From positions 124,001 through 188,000 of the forward strand of contig NZ_CP076364.1 in the NCBI RefSeq assembly GCF_018798885.1: DNA of 64,000 bases, given 5' to 3'. The notes below the pieces were generated by a model, which was given only the letters and a program-made list of their open reading frames with translations, did no database searches and was not told the origin of the DNA. The translations under genes and the position numbers were made by a program. Positions 8,441 to 16,691 of the stretch are shown piece after piece. Numbering within the stretch: the stretch's first letter is position 1; each line of letters begins with the position of its first letter. This stretch comes from Gemmobacter fulvus (GTDB lineage: Bacteria; Pseudomonadota; Alphaproteobacteria; Rhodobacterales; Rhodobacteraceae).

Positions 8441-9628
8441 CTAGAGAAACTTTGCCGCGGCTCCGATTGCGGCAGCGATTAATCCCAGAATGCCGAGAAT
8501 GATCTTCTTGTCAGAGAAGTCTTTGCGCAACCAACTCCTATATGGGCGCGTAACGCGGCGAACTTCCGCCATATAATTTAAGCTGCCGTATACTTCAGGG
8601 GAAAGCTGAACGTAATATTTCTCTTGCGCTTGACTTTGCTCTAGATGCACCTTCTCAATCGCCTCAAGGGAACGCTGAAGTGCAAACTCCCTAGCAAGAA
8701 GCTTCCAAGTATTACTTCCCGTAACTGTCCTAGGAAGATTCGCATCCTCACGCAAAAATGGCGAGCTCAGATAAAGCAAGAACGCAGCCCGACATTGATC
8801 GGACTGATGTATTTCCTGATAGTTCTCCGAAAATTTTTGCAAGACGAGAGCGTACTCCAAGAACCTAAATCGTCTTCTGTGCTCTCGATTAATGTCCTCG
8901 GCCAAGTCAGTGCCGGTCTGTGGGTAGACAGTTAGAACACCCTGTTTGCTCGCCATCGAGAAAGCCGACTTTGCATACTTGATATCTAGGTCCTGATTCC
9001 GATCAAATATTTTTTGAGCTAGACTCTCATCTGCACTTTCAAAATGCCGATTATTGATCAATAGCCCAGCAAGCGCATTCGTATTTTCAAGCTTCCATAC
9101 CTCGAACTCTTTGACATCGATCGGCGCTGCATATACCATAGCCGGTTTAGCCGCATAAGAATTTGAGGTCGGATAGCCCTTCAACTGGTGGCTCGTGATG
9201 ATCCCAATAAGAGTGTCAACTGCGATTGAAGCCAAGCTGTGCGAGCTAAGATCTCTGGAAGCAAAGAAGTCATCAATTGACTCGCCTATCGAATCAGTCA
9301 TTGACACTTCAATACAAAGCGTGCCGGGCCTATAAAATCGAAGGGCAAAATTATATTGTCGCAATGAACTTGATTCTTTACCCTCGAAACGCAACTGCGC
9401 GCTTCGACCTATTGCTCTCCCTTTCCCACTCTTGTTTACCCTTCGGCATATCTCCTGCCAAACCTCAAGCTTGGGTTGAACCAGCCAGGGACGGTAGGAG
9501 CGGTCAGAGGTTATCCCAAGAGGCTTAAGAAACCCAGGATTCTCGCTTACTGTCCAAAGATCACTTCTTGTTAGGCCCTCCTCTAAGGATGGGCCTATCC
9601 AAGATGTTACGATCCAAGAGTGTATCAT
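8441..9628 (-). CDS. Unknown protein with a C-terminal membrane anchor
   Basis: A 395-residue protein with no family that I recognise. Most of the chain is soluble and mixed alpha/beta; the last ~20 residues (IILGILGLIAAAIGAAAKFL) form one hydrophobic segment preceded by a Lys/Arg-rich stretch, so it is probably held on the cytoplasmic face of the inner membrane by a C-terminal tail. The ATG at 9628 is preferred because the frame upstream of it runs through a tRNA-like structure; a longer frame reaches 9808. It stands alone, is AT-richer than its neighbours, and lies between an unknown gene pair and an IS3 element. A single-gene accessory, possibly defence, role is plausible but unproven. Confidence 0.6.
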   Translation of the reverse strand: MIHSWIVTSWIGPSLEEGLTRSDLWTVSENPGFLKPLGITSDRSYRPWLVQPKLEVWQEICRRVNKSGKGRAIGRSAQLRFEGKESSSLRQYNFALRFYRPGTLCIEVSMTDSIGESIDDFFASRDLSSHSLASIAVDTLIGIITSHQLKGYPTSNSYAAKPAMVYAAPIDVKEFEVWKLENTNALAGLLINNRHFESADESLAQKIFDRNQDLDIKYAKSAFSMASKQGVLTVYPQTGTDLAEDINREHRRRFRFLEYALVLQKFSENYQEIHQSDQCRAAFLLYLSSPFLREDANLPRTVTGSNTWKLLAREFALQRSLEAIEKVHLEQSQAQEKYYVQLSPEVYGSLNYMAEVRRVTRPYRSWLRKDFSDKKIILGILGLIAAAIGAAAKFL

Positions 9629-9644
9629 ATGACAACCTAAATAG

Positions 9645-9701
9645 CGTGGGCGGCGGGGGTCGAACCCGCTGCCGAAGCTCCAACCCATCTTGGCGCCCAC
9701 G
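9645..9701 (-). other. tRNA-like minihelix (acceptor stem plus T arm), possible attachment-site scar
   Basis: On the minus strand a perfect 8-bp outer stem (CGTGGGCG with CGCCCACG) closes a 57-nt segment that contains a canonical T arm, GCGGG-TTCGACC-CCCGC. A GGTTGGAGC stretch resembles a D-loop half. The anticodon arm is missing and no CCA follows, so it is not a working tRNA. It is either a decayed tRNA gene (the acceptor is closest to tRNA-His) or a tRNA/tmRNA-derived attachment site left by an integrating element. Confidence 0.4.
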
Positions 9702-9987
9702 GGTCGATTTTTAACAGGCTGATTACGGAAAGCCAAGGAGATCTTGCCCGAGTTGCCAGCTCTATTCAGCTTGCGCTGGCCGCAATGACCTCGCCGGATC
9801 ACCTGCAAGATTGCGCTCCAACTTGATCGATTGGCGAAGGCAGTCTGCGGTTCAGCGCATCCACGCGCCGATTGCCGACTTAGGGCTCATTTCGATTGCT
9901 GGCGGCGCACTATGCTAAGTGACCTGCCCCCCGGAAGTTCCCTCGCTGTGATGTAGAGTCTGCCCAACCTGAGAAGGAGCAGACGAC

Positions 9988-10251
9988 ATGAGAAAAAGCC
10001 GTTTCACCGAGGCGCAGATTATCGGGATGATCAAAGAACAGGAGGCGGGGCTGCCGACGGCCGAGGTGTGCCGCAAGCACGGGCTGAGCCCTGCGACGTT
10101 CTACAAGCTGAAGGCCAAGTATGGCGGGATGGACCTGTCCGATGCCAAGCGGCTGAAGCAACTCGAGGATGAGAACTCGAAGCTCAAGCGCCTACTGGCG
10201 GATGCTATGCTCGACAATGTGGTTCTCAAGGATTTGCTGGGAAAACCCTGA
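9988..10251 (+). CDS. IS3-family transposase OrfA (helix-turn-helix)
   Basis: An 87-residue protein typical of IS3 OrfA: the helix-turn-helix segment FTEAQIIGMIKEQEAGLP through CRKHGLSPATFYKLKAKYGG, followed by a leucine-zipper-like tail (LKQLEDENSKLKRLLADAMLD). In IS3 elements OrfA binds the terminal repeats and supplies the N-terminus of the OrfAB transposase made by ribosomal frameshifting. The reading frame is intact, with a GAGAAGGAG ribosome binding site 11 bp upstream of the ATG. Confidence 0.9.
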   Translation: MRKSRFTEAQIIGMIKEQEAGLPTAEVCRKHGLSPATFYKLKAKYGGMDLSDAKRLKQLEDENSKLKRLLADAMLDNVVLKDLLGKP

Positions 10252-10259
10252 CGACACCG

Positions 10260-11133
10260 GTGAAACGGCGGGACGCGGTGCTGCGGGCGCTGAGGGGCCA
10301 CCCGATCTCTCAGCGCCGGGCCTGCGTCCTGATCGGTGTCGATCCGAAGACGGTGCGGCGCGACAGGCCACCCGATAACCCGGAAATCCGTGAGGAGATG
10401 CACAAGATCGCTGAGAAGCGTCGGTTATCGGCGCGTGGGCATCATGCTGGAGCGCAAGGGCATGATTATGAGCGAAAAGAAGCTCTACCGGATTTACCGG
10501 GAGGAAGGGCTGTCGGTGCGCCGCCGTCGTGGCCGCAAACGGGCACGCGGCAGTCGGGCACCAATGCCGGTGCCGCTGCGCCCGAACCAGCGGTGGTCCC
10601 TCGACTTCCTGTCCGATACCTTCGGGGCCTGCCGCAAGTTCCGTATCCTGGCGGTCAACGACGATTGCTGCCGCGAGAACTTGGCCCTGATTGCCGACAC
10701 CAGCATATCAGGGGCCAGAGTGGCACGGGAACTGGATGCGCTGGTAAGGATCTATGGCAAACCGGGCTGCATCGTCTCGGACAACGGAACCGAGTTCACC
10801 AGCAAGGCCATCCTGAAGTGGGCCAACGAGAACGGCGTCGAATGGCACTACATCGACCCGGGCAAGCCGCAGCAGAATGGCTACATCGAGTCCTTCAACG
10901 GCAGCCTGCGCGACGAATGCCTGAACGAGGAGATCTTCGACAGTCTAGCCGATGCCCGCCGAAAGCTGGCCCTATGGCGCTACGACTACAACAACGTCAG
11001 GCCGCATTCCTCGCTGGGCAACAAGACCCCGACAGAAGCGCGCCGGGCGCTTGAGCAATCTGAGGGCTTCGCGCCCGGCGCGCTTGCCCAACCCGAAACC
11101 GATCACTATCAACCCCAAGGGCTCTCGTTATGA
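10260..11133 (+). pseudogene. IS3-family transposase OrfB, frameshifted
   Basis: The rve-type integrase domain is present but in two frames. The N-terminal helical part (MKRRDAVLRALRGHPISQRR to IAEKRR) is in the frame of 10260; everything from [13 protein letters not shown] onward, including the DDE residues ([27 protein letters not shown] with the catalytic Glu), is in another frame. The break is near 10427 and looks like a short deletion between KRR and GYRR. It is downstream of the normal programmed OrfA/OrfB shift, so an active transposase is unlikely from this copy. Confidence 0.8.
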
Positions 11134-11414
11134 ACGAGGGATGACCGGGGGGCAGGTCACCGCCGTTCGATCCTAGCCGACGCTGCTCCGCAGCGTTCCC
11201 GGAAACGGCCATTCGACGCATTGTGCAGAATTTCACAAGCCAAAAGTCCAGCGTTTGGCATGGAGTTGGCCTGTGCGCTCGGCCACGCAACCGGTGAGCG
11301 TAAGCCCTAAGCCGTCTGCCGCCTATGGGCATCGCGCTGCCTCGGGGCGATCTGAAGCCGCATCCTGGCGGCTTCGGGATCGTATGTAAGCGGTGCGTGA
11401 TCCCCGTCAGGCTT

Positions 11415-12983
11415 TCAGCTTGACGGCTTTTGGAAGGCCCAGGGCATGAGGTCGTCGATGCGCGCTGCGGGGTGGCCGTTGGCGATGGCGGTCAGGGTTT
11501 CGCGCAAGTAGGCGTAGGGATCGATGGCGTTCAGCTTGCAGGTCTCAATAAGCGAGGCCAGGCGCGCCCAGGTTCGGCCGCCCTCGTCATGACCGGCGAA
11601 CAGCGCGTTTTTACGATTGAGGGTTAGGGGTCTGATGGTATTTTCGACCGGGTTTGTATCCATCTCGACGCGGCCATCGGACAGGAAGATCTGCAGGCCA
11701 TCCCAGTGCCGGTGGATATAGCCGAGCTTCTCGCCCAAGCGGGATTTGGCGGAGATCCGGCTGCGCTGGTGGGTCAGCCAAAGGCGGAAGTCGGCAATCA
11801 GCGGGGCCGATCGCGCTTGGCGGGCCGCTAGGCGCTCCTCGGGTGAGCGTCCCCGGACGCTGGCTTCGATCTTGTAGATCTGGGCGATGCGGCGCAGGCC
11901 TTCGGCGGCGATCTCGGAGCCGTCCTTTTGATAGATGTCATGCAGTTTGCGCCGGGAATGGGCCCAGCAGTAGGCCAGCGTCAGGGGCATGCCGCCCACG
12001 CGCTTTGGTTCGGCCAAGGCGTCATAGCCGGTATATCCATCGACCTGAAGAATGCCCTCGAAGCCTGTCAGGATGTCCATCGCATGGCGGCCATGGCGCC
12101 CGGGCGCATAGGTGAAGACGACCGCGGGCGGATCGCCTCCACCCCAGCCGCGATCATCGCGGGTCACCGCCCAAAGGTAGCCGGTTTTGGTTTTGCCCGC
12201 CTTGGGATCGAGGACCGGTGCCCGGGTCTCGTCCATGAACAGGCGGCCGGATCGCTTGAGGTGGACCAACATCCGGTCAACGACCGGGGCCAGATGATAG
12301 GCTGCTACGCCACACCACTTTGCCAGGGTTGACCGGTCCAGATCCACGCCGCCCCGGCCATAGATCTGGCATTGGCGATAAAGCGGCAAGTGATCCGCAT
12401 ATTTGGAGACGGCGACATGGGCGAGCGTGCCCTCGGTCGGCAAACCGCCTTCGATCAGCCAGTTGGGCGTGTCGGCCTGTATGATGCCTGCGTCGCAACG
12501 ACGACAGGCATAGCGGGGGCGAATGGTGACGATGACCTGGAAGCGGGCAGGAACGATGTCGAGACGTTCGGCGCGGTCTTCGCCGATCGTCACCATGTCG
12601 GTGCAGCCGCAGGGACATATCTTCTGCGCGGGTTCGATCACCTGCTCGATGCGCGGTAGGTGATCTGGCAGATGGCCAAGGTTGCGTTTGGCTGCCGGAC
12701 GCCTGGGCCTGCCATCGGCATTGCGCTCCGCCAGCGCTGCCCGCGCGGCCTCGGCTTCGGCGACCGCCGTTTCCAGATCCTCGAAAGCCAGCTGGCGCTC
12801 GTCGGGTGCCAACTGCTCGGACCGCTTGCCGTAAAGCGCATGGCGCAGCTCGGCGATCAGGTAATCCTGACGTTCGGTCTGCGCCTCCAGCCCGGTGACC
12901 TTGGCCTGCATGGTCGCAAACGCCTCACGCACGGCGGGCGGAAGGCTGTCCATATCAAAGGGGAGATCGGCGGGCGCAGGCAT
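11415..12983 (-). CDS. tnpC: IS66-family transposase TnpC (DDE), copy 1
   Basis: A 522-residue full-length IS66 transposase. Residues 1-100 include the coiled-coil and leader (ETERQDYLIAELRHALYGKRSEQ). The zinc-finger IS66 domain follows with CPCGC and a later CRRCD pair. The catalytic domain has FMDETRAPVLDP (first Asp), ILQVDGYTGYDALAEP and, near the end, VEMDTNPVENTIRPL with the last acidic residue. In IS66 elements TnpC is the catalytic subunit and acts with TnpA and TnpB. The reading frame is intact and it ends 29 bp inside the element's end. Confidence 0.93.
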   Translation of the reverse strand: MPAPADLPFDMDSLPPAVREAFATMQAKVTGLEAQTERQDYLIAELRHALYGKRSEQLAPDERQLAFEDLETAVAEAEAARAALAERNADGRPRRPAAKRNLGHLPDHLPRIEQVIEPAQKICPCGCTDMVTIGEDRAERLDIVPARFQVIVTIRPRYACRRCDAGIIQADTPNWLIEGGLPTEGTLAHVAVSKYADHLPLYRQCQIYGRGGVDLDRSTLAKWCGVAAYHLAPVVDRMLVHLKRSGRLFMDETRAPVLDPKAGKTKTGYLWAVTRDDRGWGGGDPPAVVFTYAPGRHGRHAMDILTGFEGILQVDGYTGYDALAEPKRVGGMPLTLAYCWAHSRRKLHDIYQKDGSEIAAEGLRRIAQIYKIEASVRGRSPEERLAARQARSAPLIADFRLWLTHQRSRISAKSRLGEKLGYIHRHWDGLQIFLSDGRVEMDTNPVENTIRPLTLNRKNALFAGHDEGGRTWARLASLIETCKLNAIDPYAYLRETLTAIANGHPAARIDDLMPWAFQKPSS

Positions 12984-13270
12984 GGCTGTTTATACCGCGT
13001 GCCCCCAGGATTGCCCATATTTACAAGGCGATCCGAGTCACTCTGTCGCGGGGGGATGCGTCGGCCTGGGCGCATGGATGCGGCGCCAGTCAAGCCCTGC
13101 AAACAGCGCCTCGAACTGCACCCGCGACAGCCGCATGACCCCGTCGCCAACCTTTGGCCAGGCAAAGCCGCCCTGTTCCAGTCGCTTGTAGATCATCACG
13201 ATCCCACTGCCGTCCCAAAACAGAACCTTGATCCTGTCGCCCGATCACGTTTCATAATGCATCTCCTCCT

Positions 13271-15364
13271 TCAGAATCCGGGTAGGGTCATGGACCTGTC
13301 TGCAATCTTATCAAGCGCTTGCCTTGGCCTGCGCGCGGCTATTTCCTGCAAGCCTATCCGAACCGCCTCGGTTTCGAGCGCGGCCAGCGGTATTTTCCAT
13401 GGGGCGGAATACAGGATCTGTGTCGCGGGGAGGATCTGCGCGCGGATCAGTTTGTGGACAGATGCCACGCAGACGCCGAGCCGCTTGGCGGCAGCATCGA
13501 CGCTCACGGTCTTCTCCTCCTCGGCCTCGGGATCATAGGGTGGGATCGCGAGCCTGTCGCGCAATTCAGCCACGCGGACGGTCGTCCATGTCTCGTCATC
13601 CTCAGTGCGGCAGCGCATCCGGTTGAGGGTCACGGCAAGTTCCCTGTCTGGCCAGTGCCCGCCAAGTTTGCGCAAGATGTCGGCAGCAGTGCGCTTTGGC
13701 CCCGGTGGGAAGCGACCGGTTCGGCGCCGGGCCAGCCTGACCTCGGTGTGGCGCCCGCCGATCCAGTGAATGAGCAGAACGAAGGCGTTCTCCGCCTGAT
13801 CGATGTCGATCACCACTTCCTCGATCAGCAGGCGCACCAGTCGCTGCCGCGCGCGGGCATCGGTCCCGGCGGCATTCCATGCCGAGGGCAGGTCGGTGGC
13901 GAGCCGCAAGAGGACATCAGGATCGACCCCGGGCCTCGCGATGAGTTCTGCGCCCAAAGCGGCAAGTTTTTGCTCGACCGAGGCCACCCGCTCCAGGGCT
14001 GCGTTCCACCGCGCCTCCAGCGTGCGCGCAACATGCCGTTTGGCGGGATCGACATGCTCATATCGCCGCTCGGCCAGTTCCGCGGCGTATCGTGCCTCAT
14101 CAAGCTCCTTCTCGACAGCAAGCCGCACCACCTCCTGTGCCCGGGTGGCCTGCTGTCCCGCCAATAGGGCAGCCTGCACGGCGCGGCCGGAGACCGCTTC
14201 GAGCAGTTGGCCGGTCACGGCCGCATCGATGCCGCCCCCGCCCGCACCGATGCAGAGCCCAGCCCCGACATGGCTGTCATCGCCCCGACATTGGTAACGA
14301 TGGGACAGGTCGGTCCCGGTCTTGTAAAAGACCCGCATCATCCGGCCGCACCTTGCGCAACGCGCCATGCCGCTCAGCAGCGCCTGTCCGCCGCGCCCGG
14401 ATTTGCGGGCCGTTCGCTTTTGCATATGCGCGTTCTCCCCCAGCAGGACGCGGTTCTCCTCATAGGCCTGCCAGTCGATGTATCCTTCGTGATTGCTCTT
14501 GATCAGCACGCCCCACTCCTCGATCGCCCGGTGATGGCCGCTGGTCTTGCGCGCCTCGCCCTCGACCACCGCCATCCGATTACCGGTCCGGCCGAAGGCA
14601 TAGGCACCAGCGTAGACCGGATTATGCAGCACCTGCATCACGCTGTGATAGGCAGGCTTGCGCCAAGCGATCTTGCGCAGGGCACCGTTGCGCAGGACCA
14701 CTGGCAGATGGACATCGGCCGCGCGCAGCCACAGGAACACCTGGCGACCGCTGCCAAGCTCGCGGAACTTGGCGAAGATCAGGTGGATGGCCTGCCGGAC
14801 CCGCTCATCAGGATCCATCTCAATCCTGTCGTCCTCGCTCCAGCAGAACCCAGGCGGCAAGGTAAAGCGGAGTTCTCCCCGCTTCGCCTTCGCATCGCGG
14901 GCCGCCAGCCCACGTTGCCGCAGAAGACTGAGTTCGTATTCCGACATGGTGCCCTTCAGCCCCAGCAGCAGTCGATCATTCATTTGACGCGGATCGTAGA
15001 CCCCCTCCGGGTCAACGACCAAGGCCCCCGTCAAGGCGCAGAGGTCAATCAGATGATGCCAGTCCCGGCCATTACGGGAAAGCCGCGAGGCTTCGATGCA
15101 ATAGACCGCCCCCACCGTCCCGGCACAGACTTCCGCGACCAGACGCTGGAAGCCCGGGCGGGCAATCAGACCAGAGCCGGAGCGTCCCAGATCCTCATCG
15201 ATGACCCGGACCTCGGCGAAGCCGGTGTCGCGGGCGGCTTCGGCCAGCTGGTATTGCCGCTTCTGGCTTTCGAGATTCCCGAGCACCTGAGCCATCGTCG
15301 ACTGGCGAACGTAGACGAGTGCGCTGCGGGCAAGGTGCTCAGCGGTGATCTTTGCGTGCATCAT
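13271..15364 (-). CDS. Large serine recombinase with zinc-ribbon domain, copy 1
   Basis: About 697 residues. The N-terminal resolvase domain has the catalytic serine in ALVYVRQSTMAQ and the downstream IEASRLSRNGRDWHHL arginines, followed by the KGTMSEYELSLLRQR helix. The recombinase domain follows (PVYAGAYAFGRTGNRM), then a zinc ribbon with MARCARCGRMM and a later YQC, a long coiled-coil-like stretch, and a C-terminal segment resembling a helix-turn-helix (VDAAAKRLGVCVASVHKLI). Large serine recombinases integrate and excise DNA at short sites with a 2-bp core and need no host factors. ATG 15364 or 15361 is preferred to the longer frame. This is the likely enzyme for excision of the insert in which it lies. 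Confidence 0.92.
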   Translation of the reverse strand: MMHAKITAEHLARSALVYVRQSTMAQVLGNLESQKRQYQLAEAARDTGFAEVRVIDEDLGRSGSGLIARPGFQRLVAEVCAGTVGAVYCIEASRLSRNGRDWHHLIDLCALTGALVVDPEGVYDPRQMNDRLLLGLKGTMSEYELSLLRQRGLAARDAKAKRGELRFTLPPGFCWSEDDRIEMDPDERVRQAIHLIFAKFRELGSGRQVFLWLRAADVHLPVVLRNGALRKIAWRKPAYHSVMQVLHNPVYAGAYAFGRTGNRMAVVEGEARKTSGHHRAIEEWGVLIKSNHEGYIDWQAYEENRVLLGENAHMQKRTARKSGRGGQALLSGMARCARCGRMMRVFYKTGTDLSHRYQCRGDDSHVGAGLCIGAGGGGIDAAVTGQLLEAVSGRAVQAALLAGQQATRAQEVVRLAVEKELDEARYAAELAERRYEHVDPAKRHVARTLEARWNAALERVASVEQKLAALGAELIARPGVDPDVLLRLATDLPSAWNAAGTDARARQRLVRLLIEEVVIDIDQAENAFVLLIHWIGGRHTEVRLARRRTGRFPPGPKRTAADILRKLGGHWPDRELAVTLNRMRCRTEDDETWTTVRVAELRDRLAIPPYDPEAEEEKTVSVDAAAKRLGVCVASVHKLIRAQILPATQILYSAPWKIPLAALETEAVRIGLQEIAARRPRQALDKIADRSMTLPGF

Positions 15365-15542
15365 GACCTGCGCCCTCCGCAATCTTGCCCGCCGCCATCA
15401 GCAGCAGGTCTGCCAATGCCTCCAGGATCGCCGGTGTCGCGGGCGCGGCCGGGGGGCGGTTCGGGCTGTCGTTCAGGTCCAGGCAGAGCTGACTCGGCGT
15501 CGCTTGCTTTTGTTGCGAGAGGGGTCGGGGTCGGCAGGGCAT
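15339..15542 (-). CDS. Small protein of the nested recombinase element, copy 1
   Basis: A 67-residue protein with an excellent ribosome binding site (GAGGAGG, six bases before ATG 15542). The N-terminal half is Pro/Gln/Arg rich; the C-terminal half is a predicted amphipathic helix (ILEALADLLLMAAGKIAEG). It overlaps the start of the recombinase gene by 26 bp and the end of the DUF5372-like gene, so all three are translationally linked. Small proteins of this type often precede such recombinases and might control directionality of recombination, but that is inferred from position alone. Confidence 0.65.
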   Translation of the reverse strand: MPCRPRPLSQQKQATPSQLCLDLNDSPNRPPAAPATPAILEALADLLLMAAGKIAEGAGHDARKDHR

Positions 15543-15864
15543 GCGTATCCTCCTCGGGAATCGATCCCCCACAGGATGACGCAAGCTGACCGTGACGCAT
15601 TAGATCGAGTGTCTGTGCAAGCGACCGCAAGGCTTCGAGAGCAACAACCGGCGGGCCGCTTTCCATGCGTGCGCAATAGGCGGCATCGCACATCCAGGGG
15701 GGCAAAGTCCGGAAGAACCCCTGCCGTTCCTCGACCAGCACAGAGTCCGATCCGTGCCTGCGTCCCCCATCGCGCGCGCGTAGAACCCGCCCGTAAAGAG
15801 GGTGCCAAGGATATTCGATCCGCAAATCACGCAGTTGGTATGTGGAATGAAAGCCGATCACCAC
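15361..15864 (-). CDS. DUF5372-like protein of the nested recombinase element, copy 1
   Basis: About 167 residues; the start is uncertain because the frame opens inside tnpB sequence, and a GTG near 15864 is provisional. The first ~115 residues match the DUF5372 outline: PWHPLYGRVLRAR, then SDSVLVEERQGFFRTLPPWMCD, then EALRSLAQTLDLM. The tail is Pro/Ala/Gly rich and overlaps the 67-residue gene, so it may be less meaningful. DUF5372 proteins have no known activity but are repeatedly seen beside serine recombinases in IS66-type contexts. I infer an accessory role in recombination. Confidence 0.6.
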   Translation of the reverse strand: MVIGFHSTYQLRDLRIEYPWHPLYGRVLRARDGGRRHGSDSVLVEERQGFFRTLPPWMCDAAYCARMESGPPVVALEALRSLAQTLDLMRHGQLASSCGGSIPEEDTHALPTPTPLATKASDAESALPGPERQPEPPPGRARDTGDPGGIGRPAADGGGQDCGGRRS

Positions 15865-16008
15865 GTTTGGACCTGAAGACAACCATCACCCCCGCCTTGG
15901 GCGCAAAGCCCAACGCGGCATGCGCCATGGCCGCCAGCCCGTCATGTCCCTTGCGGAAGTCCACAGGCTTGGTCGCAATCACGATCCGGACGGCCTGATC
16001 CGGAAAGA

Positions 16009-16419
16009 TCACAGCACCTTCCTCAACGCCGCCGCCAAGGCCGCCGCGCGGTCTGGACTGCAATCCGGCATCACATGCAGAACGACCCCACAGATCTCGA
16101 CCCTGATCACGCCCGTGTCGGCCGACGCATCAGCCAATGGCTCGATCACCAGCGGCACGAAGGTCGGGGCCGTAGCGACCGGCACCACCAGTTCCCCTTT
16201 GCGCGCCTGACCACGCCATCCCGAAAGGTGCCGCGCAATCAACCCATACTTCGCCGCAACATCGCAGACCCGCGCGCCAGGCTGAAAACTCTCAGCCACA
16301 ATCCGCGCCTTGAGATCATCCGGCCATCGCCGCCGCCCGGTCGGGCCATCAAGGATCTCGATCCGGGATACTTCCTTCGACCCACGCACCTCCATCCGGT
16401 GCTCGTTTTGGTGCTCCAC
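16009..16419 (-). CDS. tnpA: IS66 accessory protein TnpA (helix-turn-helix), copy 1
   Basis: A 136-residue protein with the DNA-binding region of IS66 TnpA: RRRWPDDLKARIVAESFQPG, then VCDVAAKYGLIARHLSGWRGQA. The second half is a small beta-rich tail (IRVEICGVVLHVMPDCSPD) common in this subgroup. Its stop overlaps the GTG start of tnpB by 3 bp, the usual translational coupling. Intact. Confidence 0.9.
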   Translation of the reverse strand: MEHQNEHRMEVRGSKEVSRIEILDGPTGRRRWPDDLKARIVAESFQPGARVCDVAAKYGLIARHLSGWRGQARKGELVVPVATAPTFVPLVIEPLADASADTGVIRVEICGVVLHVMPDCSPDRAAALAAALRKVL

Positions 16420-16691
16420 GGCCAGCCTCCCGCAAACTCAGTTGCAGAACGGCATGCCCCAAGTCACATCAAGCCGAAACCACGGGGCCGGCGCACCGCT
16501 TACGATCGTATCGAGCCAAAGTATGGTGTTCCGTCCACCGGTGAAGCTCTGGGGCAGCGATGCGCGGGTTGTAGAGAATTACTGCAAACATGAACGCTAT
16601 CTCAGCGCGGCCCTTAAGAGACCGGGGAATGCGCCCTCAATACCTACAGCATCGGAGCAAGAGTCGGCATCATCCGTGCCATCCTTTCTCC

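Larger units (their letters stand above)
9920..11159 (+). mobile_element. IS3-family insertion sequence, decayed
   Basis: A 1,240-bp element bounded by inverted repeats that begin TGACCTGCCCCCCGG at 9920 and, reversed, at 11159; the ends remain alike for about 25 bp with a few mismatches. It contains orfA and a frameshifted orfB. The flanks (CTAAG left, CCGCC right) show no target duplication, so the original insertion context has been rearranged. Confidence 0.85.
13235..15855 (-). mobile_element. Nested 2,621-bp serine-recombinase element inside tnpB, copy 1
   Basis: The insert lies between the tnpB halves. On the minus strand its junctions read GATCGG|CTTTC and GACAGG|ATCAAG, so both sides share a GG dinucleotide, as expected for the 2-bp crossover core of a large serine recombinase. 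It encodes a DUF5372-like protein, a 67-residue protein and the recombinase, all in the same direction as tnpB. No conventional transposon inverted repeats or target duplication are seen. The exact edges are inferred from reconstruction of the TnpB reading frame. Confidence 0.8.
13038..16012 (-). pseudogene. tnpB: IS66 accessory gene tnpB split by a nested element, copy 1
   Basis: The N-terminal 53 codons run from GTG 16012, overlapping the tnpA stop, to a GDR triplet at 15854; the C-terminal 64 codons plus stop run from 13232 (IKVLFWDGSG) to 13038. The pieces carry the TnpB signatures TKPVDFRKGHDGL and VMVVFRSKRGDR on one side and WDGSGIVMIYKRLEQG plus RLSRVQFEALFAGLDWRR on the other. Both segments are whole numbers of codons (159 and 195 nt). 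Joining them at the GG shared by both junctions gives an uninterrupted 117-residue TnpB, the usual size. As it stands the N-terminal piece runs into nine residues of the insert and stops at 15827. Confidence 0.88.
11386..16503 (-). mobile_element. IS66-family element carrying a nested serine-recombinase insert, copy 1
   Basis: A 5,118-bp element with ends GTAAGCGGTGCG at 11386 and, inverted, at 16503, flanked on both sides by the 8-bp duplication GATCGTAT (11378-11385 and 16504-16511). IS66 elements characteristically start GTAA and make 8-bp duplications. Gene order on the minus strand is tnpA, tnpB, tnpC, with tnpB interrupted by a 2,621-bp insert. All translated frames are identical to those of copy 2 at an offset of exactly 11,001 bp. 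Confidence 0.93.

Noticed and set aside
9645-9701. A functional tRNA gene
   Set aside because: It lacks an anticodon arm and is only 57 nt long, so it cannot be a working tRNA despite good acceptor and T arms.
14207-15589. A long plus-strand reading frame of 460 codons, repeated at 25208-26590
   Set aside because: It is the complement of the serine recombinase gene, lies almost entirely within it, and has no domain features; a shadow frame of GC-rich DNA.
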